DNA of 64,000 bases from an uncultured Collinsella sp. (GTDB lineage Bacteria > Actinomycetota > Coriobacteriia > Coriobacteriales > Coriobacteriaceae), in the NCBI GenBank assembly GCA_937950415.1, contig CALFDL010000320.1, positions 1 through 64,000 of the forward strand, read 5' to 3'. Under the pieces are notes generated by a model. That model was given only the letters and a program-made list of their open reading frames with translations, was not told the DNA's origin and did no database searches. Positions 55,677 to 63,128 of this stretch are shown in pieces; the stretch's first letter is position 1; each line of letters begins with the position of its first letter. Both the position numbers and the translations under genes were made by a program.

Positions 55677-56720
55677 TTAAGCATTGGTCTGGACGAAGCC
55701 GCCATCAAACGCATTGGCCTCGAGCACGCGGGCGCAGCCGTTAACAACGTTATCGAGCGCCGTGGGGCTGACGTTAACCGAAACGCCGGTCTCATCGCGC
55801 AGGCGCACGTCGAGACCGCGCAGCAGCGCGCCGCCACCGGTCAGCAAAATGCCGTAGTACATAAGGTCCGAGGCAAGATCGGGAGGCGTAGCGTCGAGTG
55901 CGTCCTTGACGGCCTTGGCCATCTCGTCGAGCGGTTTGTTGAGCGCGCGACGAATCTCCTCGCTCTCGATGCGCACGGTCTTGGGCAGACCGGTAATCAC
56001 GTCGCGGCCGTTGACCTCGACGTCGAGCTCGTCCTTGAGCGGCACGGCGGAACCGACCTTGATCTTGATGTCCTCTGCCGTACGCTCGCCGATGGCAAGG
56101 TTGTAGGCATCGCGAACGTGCGTGAGGATGGCCTGATCGAACTCGTCGCCGGCAATACGGATGGACTGCGAGACGACGATGCCGCCCATAGCGATAACGG
56201 CAACCTCGGTGGTACCGCCACCGATGTCGATGACCATGGAGCCGGTGGGCTCCTCGACAGGCAGGTCGGCACCGATAGCAGCAGCCATGGGCTCCTCGAT
56301 CAGGTAGGCCTGGCGAGCGCCGGCCTGGATCGTAGCCTCAAAGACGGCACGCTTCTCGACCGACGTGACGCCGGAGGGAACGCAAACGACAACGCGCGGA
56401 CGCGGGGTCCACGGATAGCGCTTCTCGGAAGCCTTGTCGATAAAGTAGCGAAGCATGGCCTCGGTAACATCGAAGTCGGCGATGACGCCGTCCTTCAGGG
56501 GACGAACGGCCACGATGTTGCCGGGCGTACGGCCGAGCATGCGCTTTGCCTCGATACCGACCGCCAGGATGCGCTCGTCATTCTTGTCGATGGCGACAAC
56601 GGAGGGCTCGCGAATGACGATGCCCTTGCCGCGCACGGAGACAAGCGTATTTGCGGTGCCGAGGTCGATGGCAAGATCGCCCGCATAGCTACCGAAGAAC
56701 ATATCCATCAAAGAAAACAA
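55677..56720 (-). CDS. mreB: Actin-like rod-shape protein MreB
   Basis: Membrane-bound actin homologue that guides elongation. 347 residues: phosphate-1 loop DLAIDLGTANTLV (near residue 14), VAVRPLKDGVIADFDVTEAML, YLIEEPMAAAIGADLPV, phosphate-2 VIDIGGGTTEVAVI, GDEFDQAILTHVRDAYNLAIGE and LTGGGALLRGLD. TTG start at 56720 after CAGGAG; ATG at 56708 is the alternative. First gene of a run that continues through rodA to the radical-SAM pair. Confidence 0.96.
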   Translation of the reverse strand: MFSLMDMFFGSYAGDLAIDLGTANTLVSVRGKGIVIREPSVVAIDKNDERILAVGIEAKRMLGRTPGNIVAVRPLKDGVIADFDVTEAMLRYFIDKASEKRYPWTPRPRVVVCVPSGVTSVEKRAVFEATIQAGARQAYLIEEPMAAAIGADLPVEEPTGSMVIDIGGGTTEVAVIAMGGIVVSQSIRIAGDEFDQAILTHVRDAYNLAIGERTAEDIKIKVGSAVPLKDELDVEVNGRDVITGLPKTVRIESEEIRRALNKPLDEMAKAVKDALDATPPDLASDLMYYGILLTGGGALLRGLDVRLRDETGVSVNVSPTALDNVVNGCARVLEANAFDGGFVQTNA

Positions 56721-56780
56721 CGCAACTCCTGATGTGTTGGATGATTGCTGGAAAACTACTAGCTCATCATACTAGCGCAA

Positions 56781-56813
56781 GCCCGGCGCCTCACTTGCGG
56801 TGAAGCGCCGGGC
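56781..56813. terminator. Hairpin between the TPR gene and mreB
   Basis: GCCCGGCGCCTCAC and GTGAAGCGCCGGGC form a 13-bp stem with one mismatch. No T-run follows on the minus strand, so termination is uncertain; it may also be an RNA-processing site. Confidence 0.5.
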
Positions 56814-56835
56814 AAAGCTAAATCCCATAAGGTCA

Positions 56836-58140
56836 CTACTGGTTGTCAGCAGCCGAGAAATCCATATCGAGCGAGGAAACGGCCCAGCCGATATGATTGT
56901 CGGAGCGCACGAATTTGACGGTGTACTCCTGCTCGCCGCCCTTGGACAGCGATGCCTTCACCTTAGCGGTCGTCTCGGTCATGGACTGATCCATGCCCTC
57001 GACGGACACGGTGGCACCCTGCGGAATCGAGGAGATGATCATCGACTTGGCGTCCTCGGACAGGCTCGAGGCCAGGCAAGACTCGGCCTTTGCGGTGTCA
57101 CCGTCGCCGGCAGCCTGGAACAGATCGGTGATAACCGACTCCTGCGAGGGGAAGCCAAAGCCGCGCGTGTAGGCAAAGCCCAGACCGCCCGCGGCGATCA
57201 AAATGAGCAGAAGCAGCACGATGAAGACTTTGAGACCCGTGTGGCGATGGCGACGACGGACCTTGGCCTGCTTACGATCCTGACGATCCTGCTGGACCAT
57301 CTCGGACTCGGACAGCGTAAAGAAGCCGGTGTCCGAGGGATCGGGCATAAACTGACCGGTCGCGCCCGTAGGATCGAGCGGATCGACGGCAGGAGCGTCC
57401 ATCGCAGGCGCCGGAGCCGTGGCCATAGCCGTCTGGGCAGACAGCGCGGCAAGCGAATCGTGCACGCGGGCAAGCTCATCGGCCTGCTCGGAGGTAAGCT
57501 GGTAGATGCCATCGGCAGTAGCGGCGTTAAAGGCGTCGAGTGCGTCGGAGGGACGGCCGGCGGCAGAAAACGCCTGACCCATGCCGGCGTTGAGCGCGCG
57601 CGTGTCGTCACGGGGACCGGCAAAGTCGATAGCCGTACGGTAGGTCTCCACGGCATCCGCCGGACGGCCGAGCTTAATGAAGCAACGACCGAGCTCGCCG
57701 AGTGCGGCGGCAGGAGCCGGATTGGCGCCGTCGATGGCAGCCTGACGGAAGGCAGTACCTGCGTTGGCATAATCGCCCGACTGGAACAGCGCATTGCCCA
57801 GGCCCAGATAGGCCTTGAACGGCGTGGCATAGGAAGCATCCTGCGTAGCAGCAGAGAACGCCTGGGCGGCCGTCGTGTAGTCGCCCACGGCGGCGAGCGC
57901 CTTGCCGCGGTTGGTGAGCAGCGCGCCGCGCTTGCCGTAGGTGCCGTCGTTGAGGGCGGCGGCATAGGCCTCGGCGGCCTCGGCATACATGCCCAGGTGC
58001 ATCAAGGCGTTGCCACGAAGGTGATCGGCCTCGCCCATAATCTCATCGGGAGTCTTTGCCGCCCCAAGCATCTGGGCTGCAGCGGAAAAATCACCCGCGC
58101 GGTAAGCGGCGCGGCCCTGTTGGATCAGCTGGCTATTCAA
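56836..58140 (-). CDS. TPR-repeat membrane protein
   Basis: Unknown function. 434 residues: tetratricopeptide-like repeats over about residues 1-225 (YRAGDFSAAAQMLGAA, NALMHLGMYAEAAEAYAAAL, NALFQSGDYANAGTAFRQA), a linker with a very basic stretch (KQAKVRRRHRHTG), one TM helix (about 302-325, VFIVLLLLILIAAGGLGFAY), and an extracellular domain of about 105 residues with an SVEGMDQSMTETTAKVKASL-type beta sequence, similar to DUF4878-like lipoprotein domains. TTG start with AAAGGGGG upstream. It is 11 nt after the cyclophilin gene, so an operon is likely. Confidence 0.85.
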   Translation of the reverse strand: MNSQLIQQGRAAYRAGDFSAAAQMLGAAKTPDEIMGEADHLRGNALMHLGMYAEAAEAYAAALNDGTYGKRGALLTNRGKALAAVGDYTTAAQAFSAATQDASYATPFKAYLGLGNALFQSGDYANAGTAFRQAAIDGANPAPAAALGELGRCFIKLGRPADAVETYRTAIDFAGPRDDTRALNAGMGQAFSAAGRPSDALDAFNAATADGIYQLTSEQADELARVHDSLAALSAQTAMATAPAPAMDAPAVDPLDPTGATGQFMPDPSDTGFFTLSESEMVQQDRQDRKQAKVRRRHRHTGLKVFIVLLLLILIAAGGLGFAYTRGFGFPSQESVITDLFQAAGDGDTAKAESCLASSLSEDAKSMIISSIPQGATVSVEGMDQSMTETTAKVKASLSKGGEQEYTVKFVRSDNHIGWAVSSLDMDFSAADNQ

Positions 58141-58151
58141 GGAAGCCCCCT

Positions 58152-58694
58152 TTACTCGTGAACGATCTCGACATGGACGATCTCGTCGCCGGCACGCAGC
58201 TGCGAAATCACATCGAGACCCTCGACCGTGGTACCAAAGACGGTGTAACCGGAATCGAGGTTATGCTGGGCGCCCAGGCAGAAGTAGAACTGCGAACCCG
58301 CGGAATCGGGATCCATGGAGCGTGCCATGGCAAGGGCGCCATCGACATGGCTGTTGCGCGGATTGGTGGCAAACTCGCCCTTGATGCAGTAGCCGGGGCC
58401 ACCGGTACCGGGCATGCCGTCGGGGCCCTCAAGACCGGCAGCGACGTCGGCGCCGGACATGTCGCGGGTATTGGGGTCCCCGCCCTGGATGACAAAACCG
58501 GGCACATAGCGATGGAACTTAAGGCCATCATAGAAGCCCATCGTGGAAAGCTCGCAGAAGTTCGCGACATGAATGGGAGCGCCCTCGCCTTCAAACTTGA
58601 CCTTGATGGTACCCTTCGACGTCTCGATTACGGCGCACTCGTCGCCGACAAGCTGATACTCGGGCGTGTAGAGCTCTTTCTTAAAACCAAACAT
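58152..58694 (-). CDS. Cyclophilin-type peptidyl-prolyl cis-trans isomerase
   Basis: Catalyses proline isomerisation; no signal peptide is visible, so probably cytoplasmic. 180 residues: VIETSKGTIKVKFEGEGAPI, NFCELSTMGFYDGLKFHRYV with the catalytic-site Phe-His-Arg, GFVIQGGDPNTRDMSG, GALAMARSMDPDSAGSQFYF and TVFGTTVEGLDVI. Active-site Arg and Phe are kept. RBS GAGGAAGG. Confidence 0.95.
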   Translation of the reverse strand: MFGFKKELYTPEYQLVGDECAVIETSKGTIKVKFEGEGAPIHVANFCELSTMGFYDGLKFHRYVPGFVIQGGDPNTRDMSGADVAAGLEGPDGMPGTGGPGYCIKGEFATNPRNSHVDGALAMARSMDPDSAGSQFYFCLGAQHNLDSGYTVFGTTVEGLDVISQLRAGDEIVHVEIVHE

Positions 58695-58733
58695 GTGGTT
58701 CCTTCCTCGTGCGTTTAAAGCATATTTGTACGA

Positions 58734-58763
58734 ATTGTAGCAATAAGCACGGGCTTACATCAA
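58734..58763 (-). promoter_or_regulatory. Promoter of the cyclophilin-TPR pair
   Basis: -35 TTGATG (58758-58763), 18-nt spacer, extended -10 TGC-TACAAT (hexamer 58734-58739). Confidence 0.65.
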
Positions 58764-58801
58764 TTGCGCACGTAGGTTATGCCGACTATGGCGAACTAAT
58801 T

Positions 58802-59944
58802 TTAGGAACGCTGCTGCGGCTTCCAGGAACCCACATTGGCATCGTACTGGTTCAGCGCGCTGTTGCCGCCCTGCGCGATGGGCGCCAGGATATCGCTTTG
58901 GTGGGAACTCATCGACTCACCATCGGGAATGGCCAGCGAGATGTCCCAGCTCTGACAGATCACGTCGACACGCTCGTACATCCACTCGGCAAGCTGCTTT
59001 AAGTGGGCGATGTCGTCCGCATAGACCGTATCGTCCTGTACTTTCAGGTTGTTGAGCTCATCTAGCGTCTTTTTGATCTGGTCGCGCAGGGCGTAGGCAC
59101 TCTGCGAAAGCTCCTGACGGGTGGACAGCGGCGTTCGGAGATAGCCGTTGTTAAAGGAATCGATGACCTCGCCGATCTGGTCCTCATCACCGTAGGACAC
59201 GATGGTCTGATACAGACCGTCGAGCCTGGTATAGAGCTGATCATCGGTGAGCACGGTTTCTTCCTGGACCACCTCGGCAGAATCGCCCTGCTTGGTATCG
59301 TCCTCAGTCGCCTCGCCCTTTTGACGCGTGGGGAAGGTGGTTTGTGCAGCTTGGCCAAACTGGTCGTAGAAGCCAGGCATGACACCCATGGGATCGGTCG
59401 TCACGAACCAATAGGCACCGCCGCACACAAGGGCAAGGACCGCGATGACGATAAGCGGCTTGGGAATATGACGCTTGTGCTTGTGATAGGCGTCCTCGTC
59501 GGGGTGCACCTTGCGCTTAGGTTTTTGAGCATCGTCATGCAGGGAAACGGGAGTGGGAATATCGACCTTGGGGATACCAAAATCCTTATCGAAAGCCGGC
59601 AGCACGCAGGTCTCATTGGGGTCGGCGGCGTCCGAAAGCACCGCAGCGGCAGAGGCCGGCGCATGCGGTACCTCGGTGTCGATCTGCTCTTGCGTTAGGC
59701 GCGGAAAGCCCGCCGTGCGGCCCGCTGCCAGGTCGGATGCGGCCGCGTCCTCGGAGAGGATGCCCGGAGCAGGGCGTCCGCATTTGGGGCACGTACGATC
59801 ATGCGGAGAAAGACGGGCACCGCAGCCCTCACAGAACACGAACTCGGTGTGCTCGGGACCATCGCCCGGACCCACATAGGCGTTGCAGTAGGGGCAGAAC
59901 GAGGCGCCGTCCTCGATAGTCTTAAGGCAATGCGGGCAGATCAC
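58802..59944 (-). CDS. Zinc-ribbon membrane protein of unknown function
   Basis: 380 residues. Two four-cysteine zinc ribbons at the N-terminus (CPHC with CPYC, then CEGC with CPKC, residues about 3-55), a Ser/Ala/Asp-rich linker, a basic Lys/His stretch (KRKVHPDEDAYHKHKRH), one TM helix (about 165-185, PLIVIAVLALVCGGAYWFV) and an extracellular mostly helical domain (about 190-380). The layout is shared by many actinobacterial envelope proteins of unknown role and by the neighbouring TPR protein. Start GTG 59944 follows AGAGGATG; a TTG 21 nt earlier is possible. Confidence 0.82.
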   Translation of the reverse strand: MICPHCLKTIEDGASFCPYCNAYVGPGDGPEHTEFVFCEGCGARLSPHDRTCPKCGRPAPGILSEDAAASDLAAGRTAGFPRLTQEQIDTEVPHAPASAAAVLSDAADPNETCVLPAFDKDFGIPKVDIPTPVSLHDDAQKPKRKVHPDEDAYHKHKRHIPKPLIVIAVLALVCGGAYWFVTTDPMGVMPGFYDQFGQAAQTTFPTRQKGEATEDDTKQGDSAEVVQEETVLTDDQLYTRLDGLYQTIVSYGDEDQIGEVIDSFNNGYLRTPLSTRQELSQSAYALRDQIKKTLDELNNLKVQDDTVYADDIAHLKQLAEWMYERVDVICQSWDISLAIPDGESMSSHQSDILAPIAQGGNSALNQYDANVGSWKPQQRS

Positions 59945-59984
59945 GGCATCCTCTTTTCGAAGCAATTCAAATAATCGAGGTTAG

Positions 59985-59993
59985 AGCATAACA
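59985..59993 (-). promoter_or_regulatory. Extended -10 promoter of the zinc-ribbon gene
   Basis: TGT-TATGCT on the minus strand, about 40 nt before the GTG start. No clear -35. Confidence 0.45.
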
Positions 59994-60047
59994 TCGCCAC
60001 GGCCCCACAGGAGCAAGGCACCAATTCAACATCGCCAGGGCGCGTAG

Positions 60048-62783
60048 TTACTTCTTCTTTTTGCTCGGCATCGAGACTTTGATGCCTTGGGCGGACTTGG
60101 TTACGCGAGAGCGCTTGGCTCCGCTACCCTTCTTTTTCTTGGGCTGGGCCTGGGCCACGCCCTCGAGTGCGCGGACCTCGGCCTCGCGAACGGTGCGAGC
60201 TTCGCGGCGCTGTGCCATGTCGGCGGCGACGCGCTTGGCAAAACGCTCCGCCGTCGAACCCGTCGAGCTCACCTTGCCGCCACCGCGACCCAAGCGGACG
60301 CGCACACCGCGGCCAAAACCAGTTGCGACATGACGACGACGCGGCTTGAGCGAATCCATCATCGTGGCGAGCTTAAAGAACACCGAGCAGGTAAAGACCA
60401 CGATAACAGCCAAGATAACCATCTGGTCCATCGACAGGTTGGCAATAGACAGCAGCTTCGGGAATCCGATAACGCCCGTCAGGATGCCGGCAACTACAAA
60501 CACAAAGAGCGCCACACGTAAGGGCGTGAGGGGCTGCGAGATGCGCCAGATCAGGCTGACGCTCGCCGCGCACGACGTAAGCAGGCACATCGTAGACAGC
60601 GTGAGCTGGCTAAAGCCAAACACGCGCGCCACAAAGATGTCGAGCGCCGCAGCCAAAATGACCGCAATCGACGCCGGCAGTGCACGCTTGAGTACGTTGC
60701 TCAAAAACGCACCCTTCACACGAGCATTGTTGGGCTCCAGGCCCAACACAAAGCCCGGCGCGCCGATGCAGAAGAAGTTAATGAGCGTCATCTGGATGGG
60801 CCCGAAGGGGTACGGCGGCAGCGCGATACACAGCGCCGCCAGGCCCATCGAGAACAGCGTCTTAGTCAGGAACAGCGAAGCCGAACGCTGCAAGTTGTTG
60901 ATGGAGCGACGGCCCTCGGCCACCACGGCGGGCATCGAGGCAAAATCGTTGTCGACGAGTACGATTTCGGCCACATTACGCGCGGCATCGGAGCCGGCCG
61001 CCATGGCGACGGAGCAGTCGGCCTCCTTGAGCGCCAGCACGTCGTTGACGCCGTCGCCCGTCATGGCCACGGTGTGCTCGCGGCGCTTGAGCGCCTGCAC
61101 GAGCTCGCGCTTCTGCTGCGGGGTCACACGACCAAAGACATGGTAGCGGTCCACTGCGGCATCGAGCTTGGCCGGCGTATCGAGCGTCGTGGCGTCCACA
61201 TAAGCGTCCGCCCCCGGCACGCCCACCACGCGAGCGATTGACGACACCGTACGCGGGTCGTCGCCACTGATCACGTTGAGGGTCACGCCCTGCTCGTTAA
61301 AGTAGCCGATGGTCTCGGCCGCCGAGGTACGAATCTCGTCGCGGATGGTCACAAAGCCCACGGGCTCGGGCTCGCCCGCCATATCGCCATCGGGCGTAAA
61401 GCCGTCCACGCGCGCCACCACGAGCACGCGGCAGGTATCGGCAAGCTCGGCGACACGGTTCTCGACCTGGGCAAACGCACGATCAGAGAGCACAAACTGC
61501 GCCGCACCCATCACATAGGAGCCCTGCGCAAACGACGCGCCGCTCCACTTTTTGGAGGACGAGAACGGAATGACCGACAGCGGCTCAGACACCTCGACCT
61601 GTCGATCGGCGTAATAGTTGAGCAGCGCCTGGCAGGTCTCGTTGGCATCGGCCGAAGTCGCACGTGCCACGTTAGCCAGCGCAAAATCGAGCACCGTGGT
61701 ATCGACGGGAACAGATGCCTCGTTCTCCCCCACGCCCAGGGCAACACCCTCAACCGGTAGCGGATACGTGCCCTCGACCTCCATACGGCCCGACGTGATG
61801 GTGCCCGTCTTGTCCAGGCACAGCACGTCGACGCGAGCGAGTGTCTCGATGCAGTAGAGCTGCTGTGCCAGCACCTTGCGGCGGGCCAGGCGCACCGTGG
61901 CGATGGCGAGCACCGACGAGGTCAGCAGCACCAGACCTTGCGGGATCATGCCCAGCAGGGCGCCCACCGTGGACAGCAGCGCCGACGAAGGCACATGACC
62001 GGCCAACAGCTCGGAGAAGCACCACGAAAGGGCGCTGTCGCCTGGGGTTCCCGCGGCATCCCACAGCTCGCTCACACTCGAGGCAAACAACGCCAAACCG
62101 AGCGGGATCATGATGATGCTCGCAAACCGCACGATGGCGTTAAGCGCGTTCATGATCTCGGAATTGACCTTTTTGACGTACTTGGCCTCGTTATTAATTT
62201 TGGCCACGTAGTTGTCGGCGCCGACATGGATCACGCGGGCGCGCAGCAGGCCCGAGTCGATAAAGCTGCCGCTCATGAGCTCGGAACCGGGCTGTTTCTT
62301 AATAAGGTCGCTCTCGCCCGTCAGCAGGCTCTCATTCACGAGAGCCTCGCCCGAAACCACTACGGCGTCAGCGGGAATCTGGTCGCCGCGCCCCAGGCGG
62401 ATGATGTCGTCGAGAACGATCTGGTCCAGGTCGAGCTCCACCTCGGCGCCGTCGCGCACCGCGATGGCCTTTTTGGAGGTCAGCAGCGTGAGCTTATCGA
62501 CCATCTTTTTGGAACGCATGGACTGAATGACGCCGATAGCGGTGTTCAAGAACACCACGAACAGGAACGTCAGATTCTTAAACGAACCGGTCAAAATGAC
62601 CAGGAACGCCAAGATCACGTTGATCAAATTGAACAGCGTGCAGAGGTTCTCGATGATGAGTTCTTTGACCGACTTGGTCTTGAGCTCCATGTTGCGATTG
62701 ATCTTACCGGCGGCGATGCGCTCCTCGACCTCGGTGGTCGAGAGTCCGCGCTCGATATCCGTTGCTGCCATACCACGTCCCAT
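60048..62783 (-). CDS. Cation-translocating P-type ATPase (CtpE-like)
   Basis: Membrane pump, possibly for Ca2+ by analogy with mycobacterial CtpE; substrate not shown by sequence. 911 residues. Actuator domain with LTGESDLIKK; membrane motif GMIPQGLVLLTSS (instead of the PEGL of Ca2+ pumps, typical of this family); phosphorylation loop LDKTGTIT; hinge TGDGVNDVLALKEADCSVAM; C-terminal TM helices. The last about 100 residues are a Lys/Arg/Ala-rich cytosolic tail ending in KKKK, not usual for the family. The start is uncertain. No RBS precedes ATG 62783 or GTG 62786, but a -10 lies 12 nt upstream, which suggests a leaderless mRNA. A later ATG is at 62771. Confidence 0.92.
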   Translation of the reverse strand: MGRGMAATDIERGLSTTEVEERIAAGKINRNMELKTKSVKELIIENLCTLFNLINVILAFLVILTGSFKNLTFLFVVFLNTAIGVIQSMRSKKMVDKLTLLTSKKAIAVRDGAEVELDLDQIVLDDIIRLGRGDQIPADAVVVSGEALVNESLLTGESDLIKKQPGSELMSGSFIDSGLLRARVIHVGADNYVAKINNEAKYVKKVNSEIMNALNAIVRFASIIMIPLGLALFASSVSELWDAAGTPGDSALSWCFSELLAGHVPSSALLSTVGALLGMIPQGLVLLTSSVLAIATVRLARRKVLAQQLYCIETLARVDVLCLDKTGTITSGRMEVEGTYPLPVEGVALGVGENEASVPVDTTVLDFALANVARATSADANETCQALLNYYADRQVEVSEPLSVIPFSSSKKWSGASFAQGSYVMGAAQFVLSDRAFAQVENRVAELADTCRVLVVARVDGFTPDGDMAGEPEPVGFVTIRDEIRTSAAETIGYFNEQGVTLNVISGDDPRTVSSIARVVGVPGADAYVDATTLDTPAKLDAAVDRYHVFGRVTPQQKRELVQALKRREHTVAMTGDGVNDVLALKEADCSVAMAAGSDAARNVAEIVLVDNDFASMPAVVAEGRRSINNLQRSASLFLTKTLFSMGLAALCIALPPYPFGPIQMTLINFFCIGAPGFVLGLEPNNARVKGAFLSNVLKRALPASIAVILAAALDIFVARVFGFSQLTLSTMCLLTSCAASVSLIWRISQPLTPLRVALFVFVVAGILTGVIGFPKLLSIANLSMDQMVILAVIVVFTCSVFFKLATMMDSLKPRRRHVATGFGRGVRVRLGRGGGKVSSTGSTAERFAKRVAADMAQRREARTVREAEVRALEGVAQAQPKKKKGSGAKRSRVTKSAQGIKVSMPSKKKK

Positions 62784-62794
62784 CACGTCGCGTC

Positions 62795-62800
62795 GGTATA
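62795..62800 (-). promoter_or_regulatory. -10 box of the P-type ATPase gene
   Basis: TATACC on the minus strand, 12 nt upstream of ATG 62783 and downstream of the tRNA terminator. The expected +1 would fall within a few nt of the start codon. Weak -35. Confidence 0.35.
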
Positions 62801-62802
62801 AG

Positions 62803-62835
62803 AAAAACCGCCCGGACCATGCGAGGTTCGGACGG
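62803..62835 (-). terminator. tRNA-Arg terminator
   Basis: On the minus strand CCGTCCGAACC pairs with GGTCCGGGCGG (one mismatch) and is followed by TTTTTC. Confidence 0.75.
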
Positions 62836-62847
62836 TCTTACGTTCGA

Positions 62848-62924
62848 TGGTGCCCCATGTTGGATTCGAACCAACGGCCTTCTGCTCCGGAGGCAGACGC
62901 TCTAATCCCCTGAGCTAATAGGGC
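62848..62924 (-). tRNA. tRNA-Arg (anticodon CCG)
   Basis: 77 nt including encoded CCA. The acceptor stem is GCCCTAT/ATGGGGC with one G-U pair, the D-arm TAGCTCAGGGGATTAGAGC, the anticodon stem TCTGC/GCAGA with loop CTCCGGA (anticodon at 62888-62890), the T-arm GTTGG-TTCGAAT-CCAAC and discriminator A. It reads CGG codons. Confidence 0.95.
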
Positions 62925-63044
62925 CAACATTTGGCATTATACCCAAGTGCACCACGGGCTATCAAAATAAAAGAAAAAGCTTTGCAATTCCGAGGAAGAC
63001 GCGGCGCAACGGCTCACTTTAGAAGGCAAAAGCGAATCAGATAG

Positions 63045-63050
63045 TATAAA
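63045..63050 (+). promoter_or_regulatory. Candidate -10 box for the aroF leader
   Basis: TATAAA about 6 nt before the leader ORF start; an overlapping GATAGT (63040-63045) is the alternative, with TTTAGA 16 nt upstream of it. Weak match either way. Confidence 0.35.
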
Positions 63051-63055
63051 CTCTC

Positions 63056-63118
63056 ATGCACCATATATACACGGCTCGCATTGCGGGCCGTTTTTGCAAA
63101 AGTTATCCATCGAGGTGA
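63056..63118 (+). CDS. Putative 20-residue leader peptide upstream of aroF
   Basis: ATG to TGA, 20 codons, encoding MHHIY at its start and ending YPSR, with Tyr at codons 5 and 17 and Phe at 13. It spans a terminator hairpin (63071-63095) and stops 10 nt before aroF. The Tyr5 codon is immediately before the terminator stem. It has no RBS but its ATG is near the inferred transcription start. It may be a chance ORF; its placement is what makes it suspicious. Confidence 0.3.
   Translation: MHHIYTARIAGRFCKSYPSR
63071..63095 (+). terminator. Terminator hairpin in the aroF leader
   Basis: ACGGCTCGC-ATT-GCGGGCCGT followed by TTTTT, an intrinsic terminator lying between the promoter region and aroF, hence a candidate attenuator. 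Confidence 0.65.
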
Positions 63119-63128
63119 GAGGCACACC

